Below are positions 8,691 through 20,500 of a DNA stretch of 64,000 bases, one piece after another; the first letter of the stretch is position 1; every line of letters starts with the position of its first letter. The translations under genes were made by a program, and so were the position numbers. Source of the DNA: Tengunoibacter tsumagoiensis (GTDB lineage: Bacteria > Chloroflexota > Ktedonobacteria > Ktedonobacterales > Ktedonobacteraceae). The notes under the pieces were generated by a model that was not told where the DNA came from, did no database searches, and was given only the letters and a program-made list of their open reading frames with translations. The DNA is taken from positions 2,913,001 to 2,977,000 of the forward strand of contig NZ_BIFR01000001.1 in the NCBI RefSeq assembly GCF_003967535.1, given 5' to 3'.

Positions 8691-9914
8691 GTGAATTTTC
8701 CAATGGTAGCACTATCGCAAGTTGTATCTCCTATTTCACGAGTAGTTGAAGTTATCCCAGGAGTTCAATATCGAACTATTGGAGTCAAATTGTGGGGAGA
8801 AGGTGCGTATGAAAGAGAAACAATTGATGGAACCCAGACAGCAGCTAAAACATTAACGATCGTCAAAGCAAACGATCTTATTATTAATAAGATTTGGGTT
8901 AGAAATGGTTCAACGGCGGTTGCGTCTCAAGATGTTGATGGATGCGCCGCTTCCGGAGAATTTCCAATTTTTGAGCTTGATCAAACACAAATAATTCCAC
9001 GCTGGTTGCATTGGTTGACTAAAACAAAAAGTTTCTGGCAAAAATGTGATGAGCTGTCAAGAGGGACGAGTGGTAAAAACCGTATTAAGCCGGACCTATT
9101 TTTAACTATAGAAATCCCGCTCCCACCCCTCGAAGAACAGCGCCGCATTGTAGCACGAATTGAGGAGATGGCGGCGAAGATTGAGGAGGCGCGGAGGCTA
9201 CGGCGGGAGGCGGTGGAGGAGACTAAAGATCTAAGCATCTCTTACCTATCCGGTCTATTTGCTTATCCTCTTTTTGATAAATTGCCACCACAGTGGAAAT
9301 GGAAATCTCTAGATGATTTACTAATCAATAGAAAGAGCGGGATGATTACAGGCCCTTTTGGAACCTTATTACAAAAATCTGATATCCAACCTGATGGAAT
9401 ACCTATCTTAGGTATTGCTAATGTACAGAAAAATAAGTTTCTCCCAGGCTTTAGTGATTATATTAGTGTGAAAAAAGCGAAAGAATTATCTACATATGAA
9501 GTGTGTGCCAATGATATTGTAGTTGCCAGGTCAGGTACTGTTGGCAGGAGTTGCGTGGTACCTCTAACGCTATATCCTAATCCTGTTATGTCTACTAACC
9601 TAATTAGGTTGCGTTTAGATGAAAATAAATTTTTACCAGAATTATTATGTAAGCTTTTTAATGGATCTAGTTTGATTGAGCGTTATAAAAACGAGAATTG
9701 CTATGGGTCTACCCGCGCATTTTTTACTCAGAGAATGTTATTGAATTTGCAAATACCAACACCACCTATAGAGGAGCAAGAGCAGATCATTATAAATCTC
9801 AACAGACTTCAAGCACAAATTGACTTACTCGAACGATGTCAAGTAGATATTTCAGAAGAACTTAATGCCCTCCTCCCCTCCATTCTCGATAAAGCCTTCA
9901 AGGGAGAGCTGTAG
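8691..9914 (+). CDS. hsdS: Type I restriction-modification specificity subunit S
   Basis: The 407-aa protein starts at GTG 8691, with GGGAGGAGCG just upstream inside the end of hsdM. It has two target-recognition domains, each followed by a conserved helical spacer. The first spacer has IPLPPLEEQRRIVARIEEM (about residues 142-160). The second has IPTPPIEEQEQIIINLNRL near residue 360. These two repeats are the hallmark of HsdS. The recognition halves are AT-richer than the flanking hsdM, as is usual for exchangeable specificity segments. The bipartite target cannot be predicted from sequence alone. It ends with the common DKAFKGEL tail. Confidence 0.93.
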   Translation: MNFPMVALSQVVSPISRVVEVIPGVQYRTIGVKLWGEGAYERETIDGTQTAAKTLTIVKANDLIINKIWVRNGSTAVASQDVDGCAASGEFPIFELDQTQIIPRWLHWLTKTKSFWQKCDELSRGTSGKNRIKPDLFLTIEIPLPPLEEQRRIVARIEEMAAKIEEARRLRREAVEETKDLSISYLSGLFAYPLFDKLPPQWKWKSLDDLLINRKSGMITGPFGTLLQKSDIQPDGIPILGIANVQKNKFLPGFSDYISVKKAKELSTYEVCANDIVVARSGTVGRSCVVPLTLYPNPVMSTNLIRLRLDENKFLPELLCKLFNGSSLIERYKNENCYGSTRAFFTQRMLLNLQIPTPPIEEQEQIIINLNRLQAQIDLLERCQVDISEELNALLPSILDKAFKGEL

Positions 9915-9916
9915 TT

Positions 9917-10120
9917 ATGGATGAGCAGGAGCGGCAAGCCTTAAAGATCGAAGTGTTAGAACTGGGTGAGCAGTTATTTGCGCTGGCTTTGGAGCGCGGG
10001 GATGTTGCTGAGCAGGGCGAAGAGGCTGGGGTAGAGAAGCCAGCGCGTGAGGAGATAGCGGCGGCCAGCGACGAGTTTTTTGGGGCGCTGCGCCTGTTGT
10101 TGGGTTTGGAGCAGGCATAG
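9917..10120 (+). CDS. Small acidic helical protein between hsdS and the triple helicase fusion
   Basis: The 67-codon frame starts with ATG 9917, two bases after the hsdS stop, and ends 82 bases before the next gene. The product is rich in E, A and L with regular heptad-like spacing (LKIEVLELGEQLFALALERG), so a short helical or coiled-coil protein is likely. No family is recognised. The tight spacing suggests co-translation with hsdS. Small helical proteins in this position can be adaptors, but nothing shows that directly. The alternative is a non-functional frame. Confidence 0.55.
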   Translation: MDEQERQALKIEVLELGEQLFALALERGDVAEQGEEAGVEKPAREEIAAASDEFFGALRLLLGLEQA

Positions 10121-10202
10121 TTTTCTTTGTGGGTATATCGGTTCGGTAGCTGCCCGCAGGTGGGTGAGGGCTGGATAGCGAGAGGTGTGAGGGGAAGGAG
10201 GT

Positions 10203-13200
10203 ATGGGCAAGTTGCTGCAAGAGAAGGGATCAGGGAAGATGATCAATCAGCAGGAGCAGGCGATAGCGGCGGCGCAGGCGGTATTGCAGGAGAAGCAGGA
10301 GCCACAGACGAGTGAGGCGCTGCGCAAAGAGGTTGAGAAGCGCCTGCAGCGCCCGTATCGCTCCGAACTTTTCGAGAAGCTTTTACACAGCAGGCCGCAA
10401 CTTTTTACACTGGATGGGAGTGGACGCTGGCAGCTGCGGACTCCCCAGTTGACGCTTCTGGGTGCCGGGACTGCGGACCAGGAGAGCGAGCAACCTGCGC
10501 CGAGACCACAGCGAGCACTCCAGCGCGACAGCTATGTCGTTTTTGACCTGGAGGCCACGCGCCAGGATGCCAGCTCACCCTATAACGAGATCATTCAGAT
10601 CGCCGCCGAGCGCTGGCAGGATGGGGCCTGTCAGGAAAAGTGGATGAGCTATGTGCGACCCCGCCAGGAGGTGCAGGAGCGCATTCATCAACTGACAAAG
10701 ATCAGTCCGGAGGATCTCCAGACTGCTCCAACTATAGAAGAGGTATTGCCACGCTTTCTGAGCTTTGTGGGTGAGCTGCCGCTGATCGCCCATAACGGGG
10801 CCAGCTATGATGGTCCCCTGTTGCAGGCTACCTGCCAGCGGCTCCAGATCTCCCTGCCTGACAGTTTTCTCGTGCTTGATACCCTGCCTCTGGCCCGTAC
10901 ACTCTTGCCCACAGAGGAGGCTCATCGTGTCGGCACCCTGGCCGAGAAGCTGTGTCTTGACACCAGCGACGCCCATAAAGCCGACGCCGATGTCGCCATG
11001 CTCAGTCAGATTGTGCTCTATCTCCAGCGCATCATGCAAACAGAGAGCAGTGGACAGGCCGTGTATCAACTGCTTCAACTGGCGGGAGATCCCTGGGCAC
11101 AGCTACTGAACCCACCTGAGCAGGATGCTCCAGTCGCCGAGATCCTAGCCACCTTTGGTGCCAGCATGACCCCTCTGCTTGACGAGCCAGCCTCTAGCAG
11201 TGGCGGCTCGCTGGATAGTGCAGCCGTTGAGGCCGCCTATCAGCGTTCGGAAGAGATCGAAGTGGAGGGGAAGAGGCGATCGCGCCGTCCTGCACAGGTC
11301 GAGCTCTCACAGCTAGCAGCGGAGACCATGCGCAGCGGCGGCTATGCAGTCGTGGAGGCCGGGACGGGTACTGGAAAAAGCATGGGCTATCTGCTCCCCG
11401 CCGCCCTCTCGGCTCACGCCACCGGCAGGCCCGTCGCCGTCTCCACCTTTACGCGCATTTTGCAGGAGCAGCTGGTCAGCAAAGAGCTGCCCTTTATTCA
11501 GCAGATCGTGCCGCAGATCACCTTTGCTCAGTTGCAGGGACGCAACAACTATCTCTCCTTGAGCCGTCTGGCCGAAGAACTTGAAGACGCCCTGGGCGAG
11601 CGTGTACTACCATTCCAGCGTGCCTGGATGCTCGCCACTCTGGTACGTTTTGCCGCCACCAGCGTCAATGGCAACCTGGAGGAGCTGGGTGTTATTCCGC
11701 AGGCGCTGGACAGTTTCTTACAGAGCGATGGAGCCGTTTATCAGACGCTTTCCAGCGTGCGAGCCAGCCTGGATGATCAGCCGGGTCAGGGGGTTGAGCA
11801 AGACTTTTATCGTCGGGCGCGAGAGAACGCCGATCGGGCCAATCTGGTAGTCGTCAACCATGCCCTGTTGCTCAGGAACAGCCTGAGTGCTCAGGAGATT
11901 GATCAAGAGGAGCCCCCTTTTGCCAGCATGGTCGTCTGTGACGAAGCGCATACACTGGAAGAGGCAGCCACAAAAGCCCTGGAGAAGCGGGTAGAAGAGC
12001 GCGTGCTGCGGCGCATCTTGCATGCTATCTATCAGCCGGGCCGGGGTGGACTGGTCAATGACTGCTTGCGCCGCCTCAAGATGGCTCCAGAGAATGAGAC
12101 ACTCCAGAAGATTGTGCAGCAGGTCGACAAAGCGCAGGCAGCGCTGGACAGCCTGGGTGAGCGTCTGAACACCTATGTCATGAGCCAGACCGTCATTGCC
12201 CGCGCTGAGCGTGAGCGCTATGGAGTGCATGTGCGCATTGATCGTGGTGCCTTGAGCCAGCCGGGTGGTCCAGCCCTGAAAACAGCTGAACAGGCCACCG
12301 CCAACGCCCTTTACGAACTGCGCATCGCTTTAGCGCAATTGATTGAGCAGATCACAGAGGTGTCTTCCTCTGAAGAGCTAGCCCCGCGTGGGCAGTCGGA
12401 GGCGAAGCGGCATCGACGTATGTTGCGTCTGGCCCGCTCGCTCCAGCGTGACCTGCGTGGCATCCTTGAGCACTATCAATGGTTCTGGCGTTTTGAGCAG
12501 AGCAGCAATTACGTCTTTATCGTCGAACTGGAGAAGCAATCGCCGGATGACGAAGACGAGCGTACTGCAGCGGCAACCACGCAGAAGAGCAAGCGTGCCC
12601 AGGTAGTCATGAGCGCGGTCCCCATTAATGTTGGTCCTCTGTTATGGGAGCAGCTCTGGTCGCGCCTGGACGCCGCCGTCTGCACCTCAGCAACCCTCAC
12701 CGTCTACAGTCAGGGCTTCGACTTTTTCTTGCGTCGTGTGGGTCTGGAGCCTGAACGAATCAGCGAGTCGGGTCTGGCAAAATCCCTTGTAACACATCAG
12801 TTGCCGCACGCCTTTGACTATCATAACAACGCCCTCTTACTGCTGCCGAACAATCTGCCAGCTCCACGCGATAGTGAGCTCAAATATAACTTTCAGGCTG
12901 CTGTTGCCGATCTCTTGCGGCGCTTTATCCCCACCTTTCAGGGCAAAACGTTGGGCCTTTTCACTGCTAATGCTCGCCGAGACTTCGTCTATGAACGAAT
13001 TGTTGACGAGCTGGCAGAGCAGGGATATGCGCTGTATAGCCAGGGGCATGGTAGCCTGCGTCGCCTGATCGATGACTTTCGCAGTGAAGAGAGCAGCTCG
13101 CTATTGGGAACGCGTTCGTTGTGGGAGGGTGTGGACGTACCAGGAAAATCGCTCAGCTATGTGTTTTTAGAGAAGCTCCCCTATCCGAGCCTGGGCGATC

Positions 13201-15767
13201 CCGTCGAGGCTGCGCGTATGAGCGCCGTCGAGAACGCGGGCGGAAGCTCTTTTACTGATTATCTGTTGCCAAAGATGATCACTATTCTCAAGCAGGGATT
13301 TGGTCGTTTAATTCGTTCTGCTGACGATCGTGGAGCCATCATCCTGCTAGACAAGCGTCTGCGCAACTCTCTCTACCGGCATGAAGTGCTCGCGTCGTTG
13401 CCAGATCCCACGCTGAGCTATGCCTCAGATATAGAGCTGTTCCAGGAAATCGCCGACTGGATGGAACTGCAGATTGATCCAGCCGACCTGCCAGCCCCCA
13501 GCGTGCCGGATGTGCAGCGTATCCTCAGCGAGCAGGCTCTTGAAAGCCCATATATTGCCCTCGAAGATTTTGAAGTGGTAGCCAGACCACGCCTGCTGGC
13601 TGTGCAGAAAGCCATCTGGAATCAAGATAACTTTCGGTCTGGACAGGAAGAGATCATCCGCGATGTACTGGCTGGTAAAGACGTTCTAACTTTGCTTCCG
13701 ACAGGTGCAGGTAAGAGCCGTACTTATCAGTTGCCAGCACTCATCAGACCAGGGCTGACCCTGGTGATCTCGCCGCTGATCGCCCTGATTCGCGACCAGG
13801 TTGAAAAGCTCCGTGAGGTGCCAGGTCTGACCTGCGTGGCCTCACTGGTCTCTGGAATGGATGCCGCCAGCCAGGAAGAAGTTCTGCAGGCTGCAGTCGC
13901 AGGTAAGATCAAGCTACTTTACGTCTCACCGGAGCGCTTGCGCGATCCACGTTTTCAAGCCTACCTGCCGCAGATCCCCCTTGTAGAGCTTGTGGTTGAC
14001 GAGGCCCACTGTATCTCCACCTGGGGTCATGACTTCCGTCCCGACTTCCTGGGCATCATAAATCATCTACCTCCACGTGCCACCGGTTATCCAGTGCATG
14101 CGCTAACAGCCACCGCCACAAAGCAGGTACAGAGCGAGATCATCGAAGGTCTGCAGATGGGCAGCACGGGACACGAGCTGGTCACCCACACTGGCGACTT
14201 TGCGCGGGACAACCTGATCTTCCGCATCTATACCGTCGATAAAGCCAGCGAACGAGACACCTTCGCCATCAATATCGTGCATCAGCTGGTCAATAACCGC
14301 GAAAAGGGCGGTGCTGGCATCGTCTATACTGCTACGCGCAAAAGTGCGATGCAGCTCGCCAGATTGCTGCGTGACCAGAACATTGCAGCGCAGGCTTATC
14401 ATGGTGGATTAGAGACCGCCGAGCGGCACCAGATCCAGGAGCGCTTTATGCAAGGTGAGCTGGATGTTGTTGTTGCTACCTCCGCTTTTGGGATGGGCGT
14501 TGATAAGGCCGAGATCCGTTTTGTCTTGCACTATGACCATCCAGCCAGCCTGGAGGCATATGCTCAGGAAGCCGGACGAGCGGGGCGCGATGGCAAGGAG
14601 GCCTATGCCATCATGATCTTCAATCGGCAATCCGAAAGAACTGCCAATTTCATTGCCACTCAGAGTCTGCTGGACCGTAAAACCATCAAAAAGTATCGCA
14701 GCGCTCTTTTAAGCTATACAGAAGAAGAATCGCCAATCCTCCAACTGACAGATGGCACGCTGCTGTGTAATCCGGATCTTCTAGCGGGCCTGGCTGGTCT
14801 TAATCTCACCCAGGCGCGTGTCCTGCTGTATGCTTTTGAGGAAGAAGGACTGCTCACGCGTGGTAGTGACTGCACCACTGAAGCCACGATCTTGCTCACC
14901 CAGCCAGTCGAGCAGGTGCTGGCTCAGCTCCCCGATCCGATTGAAAGAGCGCGCGTCCAGACATTTTTGCTTGCCATCAAAGCTGAGCCAGAGCGTCAGG
15001 TCACCTATCGCGTTAACGAAATGTACGAACAGAGTGGTATTGATCCACGTCTCATCGACCCATTGCTCGTCAAGCTTGCCAGTCAAGAGCTTTTACTGTA
15101 TCGAGCCTATAATCGAGGGATCACCTTCCAGGTTAGTGAGCGTATCCAGAGCGAGCGGGAGCTGCAGGCGATAGAGAATAGATTTGGCAAGCGTTACGCC
15201 CAGTTTCGCGAGCGGCTCGATACTATGGTTGCTTATATCAAACTAAAGAGAGACCAGAATCGTTGTCGGAGTGCCGAGCTAATCAACTACCTGACGGGCC
15301 AGGAAGACACGCCAACCTGTGGAAAATGTGATCTATGTAGTCCCACCGATACTGACTTGCCCTGGGACCCGGCCAGCAGGCTGGCTGGTGAGCAGTTATC
15401 AATTGATGCACGTCTCAGTGTCTTAAGTGCTGTGCGAGATCATAATGGCATCTTTGGGCGCAACAAGATAGAGCGCATCCTGCTAGGAAAAGGCTTCATG
15501 CGCTTCGGCGATCGTAACGATAGTTTATCAGCAGCGGCTCGTGCATCCGAGCATTATGAGGAGCTCAAAGACAAAGGGATCAGCCAGGATTATTTACGCT
15601 TAATCGTCGATGCACTGATTGAAGGTGGCTATCTTCAGAGCATCACCAAAAAGTGGCGTAGTGAGGACAAAACCTATCTGGCACTTGCTATTACACAGCG
15701 AGGAAAGGATGCTCTGGCCGGTGGCATCGGTCTGCCTGTCATAGAGAAAAAAGTGGAGGTGAAATGA
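10203..15767 (+). CDS. Triple fusion: DEDDh exonuclease, DinG-type helicase, RecQ helicase
   Basis: The 1854-aa protein has these modules in order. A winged-helix-like N-terminus covers about residues 30-80. A DnaQ-like DEDDh 3'-5' exonuclease covers about 110-280 (D115, E117, D203, H258, D263 all present). A DinG/XPD-type SF2 helicase covers about 355-1080, with GTGTGKS at 387-393, DEAH at 580-583 and QGFGRLIR. A RecQ helicase covers about 1130-1720, with TGAGKS at 1167-1172, DEAH at 1266-1269, [10 protein letters not shown], and a zinc motif C1688/C1706/C1709/C1712. A winged-helix tail follows. The DinG part lacks the iron-sulfur cysteines (GRNNYLSL where a Cys is usual). ATG 10203 is only one base from AAGGAGG, and TTG 10212 has better spacing. 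It continues the hsd operon and overlaps the next gene by 4 bases. Confidence 0.95.
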   Translation: MGKLLQEKGSGKMINQQEQAIAAAQAVLQEKQEPQTSEALRKEVEKRLQRPYRSELFEKLLHSRPQLFTLDGSGRWQLRTPQLTLLGAGTADQESEQPAPRPQRALQRDSYVVFDLEATRQDASSPYNEIIQIAAERWQDGACQEKWMSYVRPRQEVQERIHQLTKISPEDLQTAPTIEEVLPRFLSFVGELPLIAHNGASYDGPLLQATCQRLQISLPDSFLVLDTLPLARTLLPTEEAHRVGTLAEKLCLDTSDAHKADADVAMLSQIVLYLQRIMQTESSGQAVYQLLQLAGDPWAQLLNPPEQDAPVAEILATFGASMTPLLDEPASSSGGSLDSAAVEAAYQRSEEIEVEGKRRSRRPAQVELSQLAAETMRSGGYAVVEAGTGTGKSMGYLLPAALSAHATGRPVAVSTFTRILQEQLVSKELPFIQQIVPQITFAQLQGRNNYLSLSRLAEELEDALGERVLPFQRAWMLATLVRFAATSVNGNLEELGVIPQALDSFLQSDGAVYQTLSSVRASLDDQPGQGVEQDFYRRARENADRANLVVVNHALLLRNSLSAQEIDQEEPPFASMVVCDEAHTLEEAATKALEKRVEERVLRRILHAIYQPGRGGLVNDCLRRLKMAPENETLQKIVQQVDKAQAALDSLGERLNTYVMSQTVIARAERERYGVHVRIDRGALSQPGGPALKTAEQATANALYELRIALAQLIEQITEVSSSEELAPRGQSEAKRHRRMLRLARSLQRDLRGILEHYQWFWRFEQSSNYVFIVELEKQSPDDEDERTAAATTQKSKRAQVVMSAVPINVGPLLWEQLWSRLDAAVCTSATLTVYSQGFDFFLRRVGLEPERISESGLAKSLVTHQLPHAFDYHNNALLLLPNNLPAPRDSELKYNFQAAVADLLRRFIPTFQGKTLGLFTANARRDFVYERIVDELAEQGYALYSQGHGSLRRLIDDFRSEESSSLLGTRSLWEGVDVPGKSLSYVFLEKLPYPSLGDPVEAARMSAVENAGGSSFTDYLLPKMITILKQGFGRLIRSADDRGAIILLDKRLRNSLYRHEVLASLPDPTLSYASDIELFQEIADWMELQIDPADLPAPSVPDVQRILSEQALESPYIALEDFEVVARPRLLAVQKAIWNQDNFRSGQEEIIRDVLAGKDVLTLLPTGAGKSRTYQLPALIRPGLTLVISPLIALIRDQVEKLREVPGLTCVASLVSGMDAASQEEVLQAAVAGKIKLLYVSPERLRDPRFQAYLPQIPLVELVVDEAHCISTWGHDFRPDFLGIINHLPPRATGYPVHALTATATKQVQSEIIEGLQMGSTGHELVTHTGDFARDNLIFRIYTVDKASERDTFAINIVHQLVNNREKGGAGIVYTATRKSAMQLARLLRDQNIAAQAYHGGLETAERHQIQERFMQGELDVVVATSAFGMGVDKAEIRFVLHYDHPASLEAYAQEAGRAGRDGKEAYAIMIFNRQSERTANFIATQSLLDRKTIKKYRSALLSYTEEESPILQLTDGTLLCNPDLLAGLAGLNLTQARVLLYAFEEEGLLTRGSDCTTEATILLTQPVEQVLAQLPDPIERARVQTFLLAIKAEPERQVTYRVNEMYEQSGIDPRLIDPLLVKLASQELLLYRAYNRGITFQVSERIQSERELQAIENRFGKRYAQFRERLDTMVAYIKLKRDQNRCRSAELINYLTGQEDTPTCGKCDLCSPTDTDLPWDPASRLAGEQLSIDARLSVLSAVRDHNGIFGRNKIERILLGKGFMRFGDRNDSLSAAARASEHYEELKDKGISQDYLRLIVDALIEGGYLQSITKKWRSEDKTYLALAITQRGKDALAGGIGLPVIEKKVEVK

Positions 15768-17299
15768 TGAGTGAGCTATCGGCTGCGGAACGCAGGTATC
15801 TGGATGAAGCCTTTGAACTGCTGAAAACGACGCGCCGTACCATGAGTGATCGTGAGGCGCTGCGTTCAGCAAAACAGGCAGGTTATGACCTTAAACTGAG
15901 CGCTGATCCTTCCCGTTTTACCAAAGCTGAAGGGCGCCTGGAAGTATCACATGGACAGCCTGTGCCTCCCCATTGGCGCCTGGTAGATCAGCAGCTAGCT
16001 AATGCCAGGCTCCTCACCGAACTGCAGACTGGTAGCTGGGATGGACTGGACCTGGACCAGAAGCTCATCGAATTAGAGCAAGAAGATGGTGTCAACTATA
16101 CCTTTTATCCGCATGATCCGCGTTTATTTCAGAACCATCGTGGTGGCTGGGAGGCCAGAGGAGAGCGCCAGATCACCCTCCCCCTGAATGTGTTAGAAGA
16201 GCTGAATGGGTATCAAGATACTCTGCAGTGTCGTTGGACTGAGCTGAATCGCCCGTTCATCTTGCGGCAGATTGTGCAGGCTCTTGAGGAGCTGGGCTGG
16301 CGACATGAAGGCATCAGTAGTGTTGACCGCTATGTACGGGCCTGGCTTTTGACCACTGAGCGATTTCGGCGTGTGGGGCCCGACTATTGGATTGTAGACG
16401 CGCTTTTGCCAGCAGAAGTCAAGCGTGTGCGGCTCTCCGTGCCAGTGATGAGATCGCCAGTAACGGAAACCGAAGAAGGAGCAGACAAGTTACCAGTTGA
16501 TCCTGCTTCAACTCACAATCTTGAACGAAAAGATCCAGCTGGAGAGATCATCGCGTACAAAGGAACCGTTACCCAAACGCAGGTAAGCTGGACGGCCACG
16601 CTGCTTAGCATCCATCTCCTTGAAGGCTTCATCCCGCTTCCGCAGGCTGTTCGCTGGATGTATCCACCACTTATGCAGGGAGAAGAGGGCATCAGCCTTT
16701 TCAAGGGACTCTGGTATCAGGATGGAGAAAGCCTCTGGCTCTGGCTGGATCGTCGCCAGCATCGTCTGTATGGTCCAGACCTCCTTGAAAAGATCGGCTG
16801 GTTGGAACCGGGAACACGGCTCAAGATTGAATGGAAAGCGGATGGGATTCTTTTACGCGAAGCCGGGCTGGATCAAGAGGTACAGCAAGAAGAGAGCCGT
16901 CTCATCGACCTTGACGAGCTCAAAGTGCTGCGGGCTGGTAAGGGCGAAAGCTACCGGCAAGCATTGCAAGCCCTTTTAACCGAGCATCAGGAGGGTCTGA
17001 CCTTCAAAGAGATTATTGGAGCCATCCGCGAGAGACAGAATCACCAAGTAGCGCGTAGAACGATCCGCTCCATTTTGTCCAGCTGTGGATTTATACATCG
17101 TGATCAACGCTGGTTTGCAGCCCCGGATAATCAACAAGCGGCGAAAAAGCTCAGGGGTGCTCTATTAGAGACCTTTGTGCCCCCATCTGAAGATAATAGA
17201 TCAATGAATGCTCAGGAACGTGTTGTTATTCAGGTAAAGGCCATCAGACAGAGATTACAGGAAATTACCAGCCAGCTCTGTGAATTCGAAAAAGCATGA
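15764..17299 (+). CDS. Unrecognised 511-aa protein coupled to the triple fusion, winged-helix-like C-terminus
   Basis: ATG 15764 overlaps the stop of the preceding gene (ATGA), so translation is coupled and the product is probably a stoichiometric partner of the exonuclease/helicase fusion. The N-terminal 50 residues are helical and charged. The middle is rich in W and acidic residues with no known motif. Residues about 405-450 ([14 protein letters not shown], then [16 protein letters not shown] and QRWF) look like a HARE-HTH/winged-helix DNA-binding unit. The last 30 residues form a coiled-coil-like helix. No nuclease or ATPase motif is visible. A DNA-loading or target-recognition subunit is a reasonable guess only. 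Confidence 0.85.
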   Translation: MMSELSAAERRYLDEAFELLKTTRRTMSDREALRSAKQAGYDLKLSADPSRFTKAEGRLEVSHGQPVPPHWRLVDQQLANARLLTELQTGSWDGLDLDQKLIELEQEDGVNYTFYPHDPRLFQNHRGGWEARGERQITLPLNVLEELNGYQDTLQCRWTELNRPFILRQIVQALEELGWRHEGISSVDRYVRAWLLTTERFRRVGPDYWIVDALLPAEVKRVRLSVPVMRSPVTETEEGADKLPVDPASTHNLERKDPAGEIIAYKGTVTQTQVSWTATLLSIHLLEGFIPLPQAVRWMYPPLMQGEEGISLFKGLWYQDGESLWLWLDRRQHRLYGPDLLEKIGWLEPGTRLKIEWKADGILLREAGLDQEVQQEESRLIDLDELKVLRAGKGESYRQALQALLTEHQEGLTFKEIIGAIRERQNHQVARRTIRSILSSCGFIHRDQRWFAAPDNQQAAKKLRGALLETFVPPSEDNRSMNAQERVVIQVKAIRQRLQEITSQLCEFEKA

Positions 17300-17506
17300 C
17301 CATTGATTGAAGATTTAACATATACTACTGATCCTGGTGATGATGTCCAGCAGCATTATCGTTATCAGCATCCTTATGCTGTTATTCTACTACTAGCTGC
17401 TATGAATAACGCCCATCCTTCCTGAACACAAGTTGAAATTTACTAGATATTAAATACTGAGAAATTGTGTGAGCAGCGATTCCCATAAGTATTAGGAGCG
17501 CATTCT

Positions 17507-20500
17507 ATGCGGGCAGAACTTCCAATCAAAGTCTTCTTTGCTTATGCTGTTGAGGATGAGAAGTATCAGCAGCAATTACAGCGACACCTTTCAATCTTAA
17601 GAAAAAACAAGCTGATCGATGATTGGAGCCCCTCTAACACTTTAGCTGGCGAAGAGCGAAAAAAATTATTTGAAATGCACTTCGACACGGCTCAAATTAT
17701 TTTGTTTCTTGTCAGTGCTGACTTTATCAGTTCTGAACTGTACCCAGAACTTCTAGATTATGCGATGGAACGTCATAGAAAAGACGACGTAAAGGTCATT
17801 CCCATTTTGATAAGAGCAGTTAATATAGATGGTACACCTCTTAAAGAATGGCAAATGCTACCAAGGAATGGTAAAGCTATCACTCTTTGGAAAAATAAAG
17901 ATGAAGGCTATGCTCATCTAGCACATGAAATTAAAATGGTTATTCACAGTATACTTGGCTGGGATGAAATTTCAAAAAATATATATGTTAATATTACAGG
18001 CGAAAAATATAGTAATGTCCCATGTCCTTATCTTGGGTTTAAACCTTACTCCGAAGAAGATGCACATCTTTTTTTCGGCAGAGAAACCTATATCAACGAT
18101 TTATTGTATCGATTATCGTGCAATCAGCAACTTCTTATTGTTATAGGCCCTACTAGTAGTGGGAAAACATCAGCGATTCAGGCGGGCCTTATTCCTCGAC
18201 TCCGCAAAGGGAGTAAGCTTTTACCTCGTAGTCTCAACTGGGAGATTGTCACTTTTGTTCCTGTTCAGAACGCTATATCACATCTTCTTTTCAGAATGAA
18301 TGTTCAGGATGTCGACGATCTCATCGAAGGAGTTACACTCTGGAAAAGACAACATCCAAAGAGAGAGCGTCTGGTTATTATCATTGACCAATTTGAAGAC
18401 CTTTTCAGGCTCTGTTCTCGTGAAGAACAGAAAAATGTTATGACACAGCTTTGGAAGCTAGTTATTCAGGATTTGGCGACCCTTATTATTGCAATGAGTG
18501 ATATATATTATAGTGACCTGGCAGAATATACTCATTTCATAGAATTTGCAGAGCCACACATCAGCAATATTCTTCCCCTGCGATCAGAAGAGATCATGGA
18601 CGTTGTAACAAAACCTGCTCAAATAGGTCAACTCTATTTTGAAGATCATCTTGCTGAAAGAATTGTTGATGATACGATGCGATCTGTTCAGGAGCCAAAA
18701 GAACGCCGAAAAAGCAGACAAAGCTCTGTGTTGCCACTGGTGAGTGTGTGCATGGAAAAATTATGGGAGCACAAGAAAGATAATTATATCTCTTTTGAAG
18801 CTTATGAAAAAGTAGGTGAGGTGACAGGAGCATTAACGCAAATGGCTACTGACGCTTTTAATAACCTTGGTGAAACACAAAAAATTTTTGCACGGAGAAT
18901 CTTGACCGACCTGGTTGCAATAGGGGATGAAAGCGAGGGGCGCCCCGATTATCGAAAGCAAAAAGCTCTGAACCAGCTTTTTTATGATCCTGATGAAATA
19001 CACACGGTCCAAGAAGTGGTAAATGAACTAACAAAAGCTCATCTTTTAGAAACGCAATTAAATAACCATGGGGACGTAGATGTTGCTCTTATTCATGAGT
19101 CTTTGCTGCGAGAATGGTCTTTGCTCAGACACTGGCTACACGAGGATCGCCTGTTTCTTATCTGGTACCAAAGATTTGATAGTGACCTGCAAGCATGGCT
19201 GAACAGTAGTAAGAATGCTGATCAACGTGATTCTTCTTGTTTGCTTCATGGAAAACGGCTCGTAGAAGCGCAGCAGTGGCGAGCAGAACAGCCTTATCGT
19301 TTCTCCAATACTGCCAGAGAGTTTATCGATGCAAGTGATTTTCGGCAGACGCAGAAAGAACAGGAGGAAAGAGCCCGGCAAGCGATGCAGACACGGCAAC
19401 AGATTGAGCAGGCCAGACGTATCGCAACAAAAGCTCTTTTGCTTCAAGAACAGGAGCCTCACCTACTCAGAAAAAGCCTCTTACTTGCGGTAGAGGCTCT
19501 TCGGCGTCATCACTGTGTAGAAGCCGATCAAGCATTACGTCAAGGATTAGCACTGCTTCCAGAATTTCAAGGACATATGCGCCTGCCTACAACTGGTCAA
19601 CATGTTCTTTTTAGCGGGAATGGTGATCGTCTAGCTACAGCCAGTGTACGCGGATTTTCCTGGATATCAAACATTGGCTCTTCAGAAGAAAGGACAGAAA
19701 GCTTTTTTCTTGACAGGACACGTGCCATTGCTCTCAGCTATGATGGGAAATATCTGTTGGCCGGAGCCTCCACTGGAATCATCTGCTTCATCAATATTGT
19801 TCAAGAGAAGAGAGTTGCAGTGATCAGGAAAGGAGCACCTCTGAGCTGCATTGCTTTAACGCAGGGGCCACCTTATGCTACGGCTATTGGATATGATACC
19901 GGAGAAATAGAGGTCTATGAATTTGTGAATGCAGATGAGTCAGATGCACATTTAACTGAAAATGATCTGGCCAGAAATGTAAAGCTTATTACCACTTTTA
20001 GGCACAGCCAGGCAGTTTCGTCGCTTTCATTTAGTCATGATGATTGTTATTTTGTCTCTGGAGGGCTGGACGGAACTGTTTCCATCTGGAGTAGGAAACA
20101 AGGCGAGATTTTTAAGACTTGGGAATTTCAAAGTCCTGTGCGCTCTGCGATTTTTAGTTCTGATGATACCTCTATTGCTATCTGTGGTGAAGATGGAAGA
20201 GCCTTTGTTTGGCAATGGCAACAGGTTTCTCAAAAGTGGTGGCAAAAGCGGGATGTGAGCGTAAGAAGAATTCCTCTGCGTGAACGAATTCAGTCTGTGA
20301 CGTTTGGCCCTTCCGGAAATCGGCTTATTACTCTTTCTGCCAGTGGGCTTGTAAAGATATGGAAGGTGGAAGACACCCTTGAGGAAGTACAACAGCTACT
20401 CAACATGAGTTCTGCTTCATCTCTTAGTTATCATCAAAGAACGGATTGGCTTGCAATTGCCTGTGACGATGGGAATGTAAGAATATATAATATCGTCGAC

